Source of the DNA: Thermomicrobium roseum DSM 5159
GTDB taxonomy: Bacteria; Chloroflexota; Chloroflexia; Thermomicrobiales; Thermomicrobiaceae
Reading direction: 5' to 3'
NCBI RefSeq assembly: GCF_000021685.1
Contig: NC_011959.1
Location: 1,302,001-1,366,000 of the forward strand
DNA length: 64,000 bases
Made by a program: the position numbers and the translations under genes
The notes under the pieces: generated by a model
The model's database searches: none
The model's input: only the letters and a program-made list of their open reading frames with translations
What the model was told of the DNA's origin: nothing
In this document: positions 61,431 to 64,000 of the stretch, one piece after another
How positions within the stretch are numbered: position 1 is the first letter of the stretch
Layout: the number at the start of each line of letters is the position of its first letter

Positions 61431-62984
61431 ATGACATCCCAGAGTACACGACGAATCGTCGTCATCGGTGCCGGCATCGCCGGGCTTGCGGCTGGTGCGG
61501 CACTGTCCCATGCTGGACTCCCGGTCACCGTGCTGGAGGCCCACATCTACCCCGGTGGGTGCGCCGCCTCGTTCCGTTATCAGGGCCACTGGTACGATGC
61601 TGGTGCGACCCTGGTCGCTGGACTCGCCCCGGGAGGACCGCTCCAACTGCTCGGGCGCACCGCCGGGATCGAGTCATGGCCGGCCCGGCTCTGCGATCCG
61701 ACCATGGTCGTCCATCTGGAGGACGGCACGATAGTCCCCCGCTACGCTGACGAGCGACGCTGGGAGACGTACCGATCGCTCTTTCCCACCAGTCTGCCTT
61801 TCTGGACCTGGCAAGAAAAGACGGCGCGTCTTCTCTGGGATTTCGCCTTGCGGCTCCCCGAACTGCGACCCCGCTCACTCGGCTCGCTGCGCGACCTGGT
61901 CGCTGCGACGGCGCGGTGGTTCCTCGCCGCCCACCCTTCCCCCGCGATCGTGCTTGACTTGTGGCGCCCACTGGCGCGGTATCTGCCGGACGATCCGATC
62001 TTCCGCCGCTTCATCGATGCACAGCTCCTCATCGCGGCACAGGGTGTGGCCACCGACATTTTTGCGCTTTATGGCGCTGCCGCGCTGGACTTGCCCAATG
62101 CTGGTGTGGCCGAACTCGCCGGTGGTACCGGGACGATCGCCCGTCTTCTCGTCGAAGCGATCCAGCGGCAGGGCGGCTCGGTCCATTTCCGCCAGGAGGT
62201 GGAAACCATCGAACGCGCAGGCACCAGCTGGCGCATCCGAACCCGGCAAGGGCTGGTTCTCGAATCGTCGCTCCTCATCGCGAACCTCACGCCATGGGGA
62301 CTGGCGCGCATCTGGCCCGAGGCGCCGAAATGGTTACGCTCCCGCACTGAGCGACCGCCGCGCGGCTGGGGAGCCTTCATGCTCTATGTGAGTCTGGACA
62401 GCAGCGCTATCCCGCGGGGCACGCCGGTCCACCAGCAAATTCTCGCACCCGGCCAGCTCGGCGAGGGGCGATCCGTCTTTCTCTCGCTCAGTCCGGAGTG
62501 GGATGGCAGCCGGGCACCGGCCGGCCGCCGAGCCGCTACGATGAGTACGCATACGCGCTACGAGCACTGGTGGCGGCTCGCCGAGACCGATCGGACAGCC
62601 TACGAAGCCGAAATCGCGCGCTATACCGAACGCATGCTGGATACGGCAGCCCGTGCACTTCCCTGGCTACCGGGCGCGATCCGCGCCGTACTGCCGAGTA
62701 CGCCCCTCGCGTTCCAGCGCTTCGCCCGGCGACCCTGGGGCTGGGTCGGTGGCTTTCCGCAGCGCCATCCGTTCGTCGGTTGGCCAACGGAGATCGTGCC
62801 GGGCTTGTATCTGGTGGGCGATAGCGTCTTTCCGGGCCAGTCGATTCCGGCGACAGCCCTCGCGGGCCTCCGTGTCGCACGCCGGATCCTGCGCGATCTC
62901 GGTGCAGACCTCGTACTCGCTCCGCAAGAGCCGAGCATGCACCCCCCGGTGGGAGACGGCGAGCCCGTCATGGCCTATCGCTGA
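61431..62984 (+). CDS. CrtI/CrtN-like carotenoid desaturase or isomerase
   Basis: 517 residues, an FAD-dependent amine-oxidase-fold enzyme. IVVIGAGIAGLAAGAALSHAG is the dinucleotide motif, GGCAASFRYQGHWYDAGATL the typical second stretch, and GLYLVGDSVFPGQSIPATALAG the C-terminal FAD motif of phytoene desaturases and carotene isomerases. The exact reaction (desaturation, isomerisation or ketolation) cannot be told. ATG 61431 has GGAGCG upstream. It is the second gene of a probable transcript with phr. Confidence 0.85.
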   Translation: MTSQSTRRIVVIGAGIAGLAAGAALSHAGLPVTVLEAHIYPGGCAASFRYQGHWYDAGATLVAGLAPGGPLQLLGRTAGIESWPARLCDPTMVVHLEDGTIVPRYADERRWETYRSLFPTSLPFWTWQEKTARLLWDFALRLPELRPRSLGSLRDLVAATARWFLAAHPSPAIVLDLWRPLARYLPDDPIFRRFIDAQLLIAAQGVATDIFALYGAAALDLPNAGVAELAGGTGTIARLLVEAIQRQGGSVHFRQEVETIERAGTSWRIRTRQGLVLESSLLIANLTPWGLARIWPEAPKWLRSRTERPPRGWGAFMLYVSLDSSAIPRGTPVHQQILAPGQLGEGRSVFLSLSPEWDGSRAPAGRRAATMSTHTRYEHWWRLAETDRTAYEAEIARYTERMLDTAARALPWLPGAIRAVLPSTPLAFQRFARRPWGWVGGFPQRHPFVGWPTEIVPGLYLVGDSVFPGQSIPATALAGLRVARRILRDLGADLVLAPQEPSMHPPVGDGEPVMAYR

Positions 62985-64000
62985 AAATACCCGGCTTGTT
63001 GCGCTGTTTCGAGGATCTGCCGCGCGATCGGTGCCGCGACGCGCGACCCTTCCCCGCCGTGCTCCACCATCACCACCAGGACGAGTTCTGGATTCTCGGC
63101 TGGCGCGATCGCCACGAACCAGGCGTGCGGCGTCTCCTGGCCAGACTCGGCCGTACCTGTCTTGCCTGCCACCGAAACCGTAAAACCCTGGAAGGCACTC
63201 CATGCTGTCCCGTTCGGCCGAGCGACCACATCGCGTAATGCGGCTCGGATCGTGTCGATCTGCTCTGGTGTCAACGGGAGCGCTCCTCGCGCCTTCGGCT
63301 CGGCATGGAAACGCTCGCTGCCGTCGATCGCGACGACTCGCTCGACGAGGAACGGCTGCCAGAGCGTGCCCCCGTTGGCGAGCGCCGCATAGGCATCGGC
63401 CAACTGCAGCGGCGTCGCCAGGAAGAATCCTTGTCCGATCGACAGATTGACCGCATCTCCTCGCGCCCAGTAGTCCCCACGCTCCCGACGCTTCCAGCTG
63501 GGATCAGGGACCAGGCCGGCCGTCTCGGGCAACTCGGTGAGTCCAGTTTCCGACCCGAAACCGAACGCACGCGCCATCTGGGGAAGCAGGTTGGGATCGC
63601 GCTCGTCGAGCTGCGCACCGATCTGAAAGAAGACGGTGTTACAGGACTGGACCAGGGCATCGTGCAGCGTCAACTGTCCCTGCCCGCGCGGGTTCCAATC
63701 GCGCCAAACAACAGAACTTCCCGGCAGACTGAAGGTGGGCGGGCAATCGAACCTGCTCTCGGCGCGCAAGCCCAGATACGCCAGTCCTGCAGCCATGGTC
63801 ACCACCTTGAAGGTCGATCCGGTGGGATATCCCACCTGCGTCGCCCGGTCGATCAGTGGGCGACGTTGCTCGTCATTGAGCGCCTGCCATTCGTCGGTTC
63901 GCAACCCGAGGATGAAGCGGTTGGGATCGAAGCTCGGGTTACTCACCAAAGCCCGGATGGCACCGCTCCGCGGATCGATCGCCACCACGCTCCCGACCCG
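62975..64000 (-). CDS. mrdA: Penicillin-binding protein 2 (partial, C-terminal transpeptidase part)
   Basis: About 340 C-terminal residues; the 5' part lies beyond the right edge. The transpeptidase motifs are STFK (TGSTFKV), SCN (VQSCNTVF) and KTG (AGKTGTAE). VAIDPRSGAIRALVSNPSFDPN at the edge is the usual stretch before the active site in class B high-molecular-weight PBPs, and the ending resembles PBP2 of the elongation machinery. It converges on the CrtI-like gene with a 10-nt overlap. Confidence 0.9.
   Translation of the reverse strand, partial: RVGSVVAIDPRSGAIRALVSNPSFDPNRFILGLRTDEWQALNDEQRRPLIDRATQVGYPTGSTFKVVTMAAGLAYLGLRAESRFDCPPTFSLPGSSVVWRDWNPRGQGQLTLHDALVQSCNTVFFQIGAQLDERDPNLLPQMARAFGFGSETGLTELPETAGLVPDPSWKRRERGDYWARGDAVNLSIGQGFFLATPLQLADAYAALANGGTLWQPFLVERVVAIDGSERFHAEPKARGALPLTPEQIDTIRAALRDVVARPNGTAWSAFQGFTVSVAGKTGTAESGQETPHAWFVAIAPAENPELVLVVMVEHGGEGSRVAAPIARQILETAQQAGYFQR

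Noticed and set aside
1..64000. CRISPR arrays, insertion sequences, rRNA or tRNA genes
   Set aside because: I scanned for regularly spaced repeats, transposase motifs with terminal inverted repeats and tRNA arms and found none convincing.

Overview
The window is GC-rich, densely packed bacterial DNA with frequent GTG starts, strong purine-rich ribosome binding sites and many stop/start overlaps. The gene mix suggests a thermophilic aerobic member of the Chloroflexota, most likely class Thermomicrobia: a PASTA-type Ser/Thr kinase, several F420-type luciferase-like oxidoreductases, LCP-family wall enzymes, a CrtI-like carotenoid enzyme beside a photolyase, heme-copper-type membrane proteins, TauE/DUF1634 pairs and secreted repeat proteins of a Chloroflexota style. 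This assignment is inferred from gene content; no rRNA or tRNA gene was found in the window.

Layout. 1-4.9 kb: the 5' part of a cysteine-synthase-family gene, a PASTA kinase with a coupled degenerate beta-lactamase-fold protein, a PsiE-like membrane protein and a short heme-copper-oxidase-like protein. 5-10.7 kb: two paralogous amino-acid permeases, a kynurenine-formamidase-like hydrolase, a metallophosphoesterase and a nucleotidyltransferase-like protein. 11-16.7 kb: a MarR regulator facing a tightly coupled leftward operon (bactofilin-like membrane protein, folB, folP, folK, FGGY kinase, MOSC protein). 16.9-19.5 kb: an APH/P-loop fusion protein and a divergent tyrosine recombinase. 20-24.4 kb: gamma-glutamyltransferase and a mirrored TauE-DUF1634-DUF1634-TauE cluster. 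24.5-28.3 kb: an anchored cupredoxin, an LCP enzyme, a diheme cytochrome c and a candidate structured RNA with its own promoter and T-run. 28.3-34.9 kb: a threonine-synthase-like enzyme, acyl-CoA dehydrogenase, macrodomain protein, tartrate/malate-type dehydrogenase, enolase-superfamily dehydratase and a DedA protein. 35-46 kb: two F420-type oxidoreductases, an MFS transporter, an unrecognised protein, a cupin, metE, DUF711, a serine beta-lactamase-fold protein and a PIG-L deacetylase. 46.2-47.6 kb is a gene-decay zone. 47.6-49.9 kb: an HxlR regulator divergent from YceI, DoxX and a DsbA/FrnE-like protein whose active site is interrupted by an in-frame TGA. 49.9-55.9 kb: a cobalamin-type binding protein with an ECF S-component, a CoA-transferase and a two-component system. 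56-64 kb: a PhnP-like hydrolase, two secreted proteins (one an L,D-transpeptidase homologue), photolyase, a CrtI-like enzyme and part of penicillin-binding protein 2.

Main discoveries. (1) The DsbA/FrnE-like gene reads through a TGA exactly where the family has the first cysteine of its C-x-x-C site. A hairpin with GU in its loop starts 10 nt after the TGA, as expected of a bacterial selenocysteine insertion element. Its start codon lies 2 nt after doxX, and the region upstream carries a near-consensus promoter with overlapping palindromes beside the HxlR gene: together a coherent redox-stress module. (2) A stand-alone RNA of about 205 nt with perfectly complementary ends and at least five hairpins lies at 28040-28248 and matches no RNA class I recognise. 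(3) Several proteins keep a fold but lack expected catalytic residues: the heme-copper-like protein, the tyrosine recombinase, the histidine kinase and the L,D-transpeptidase.
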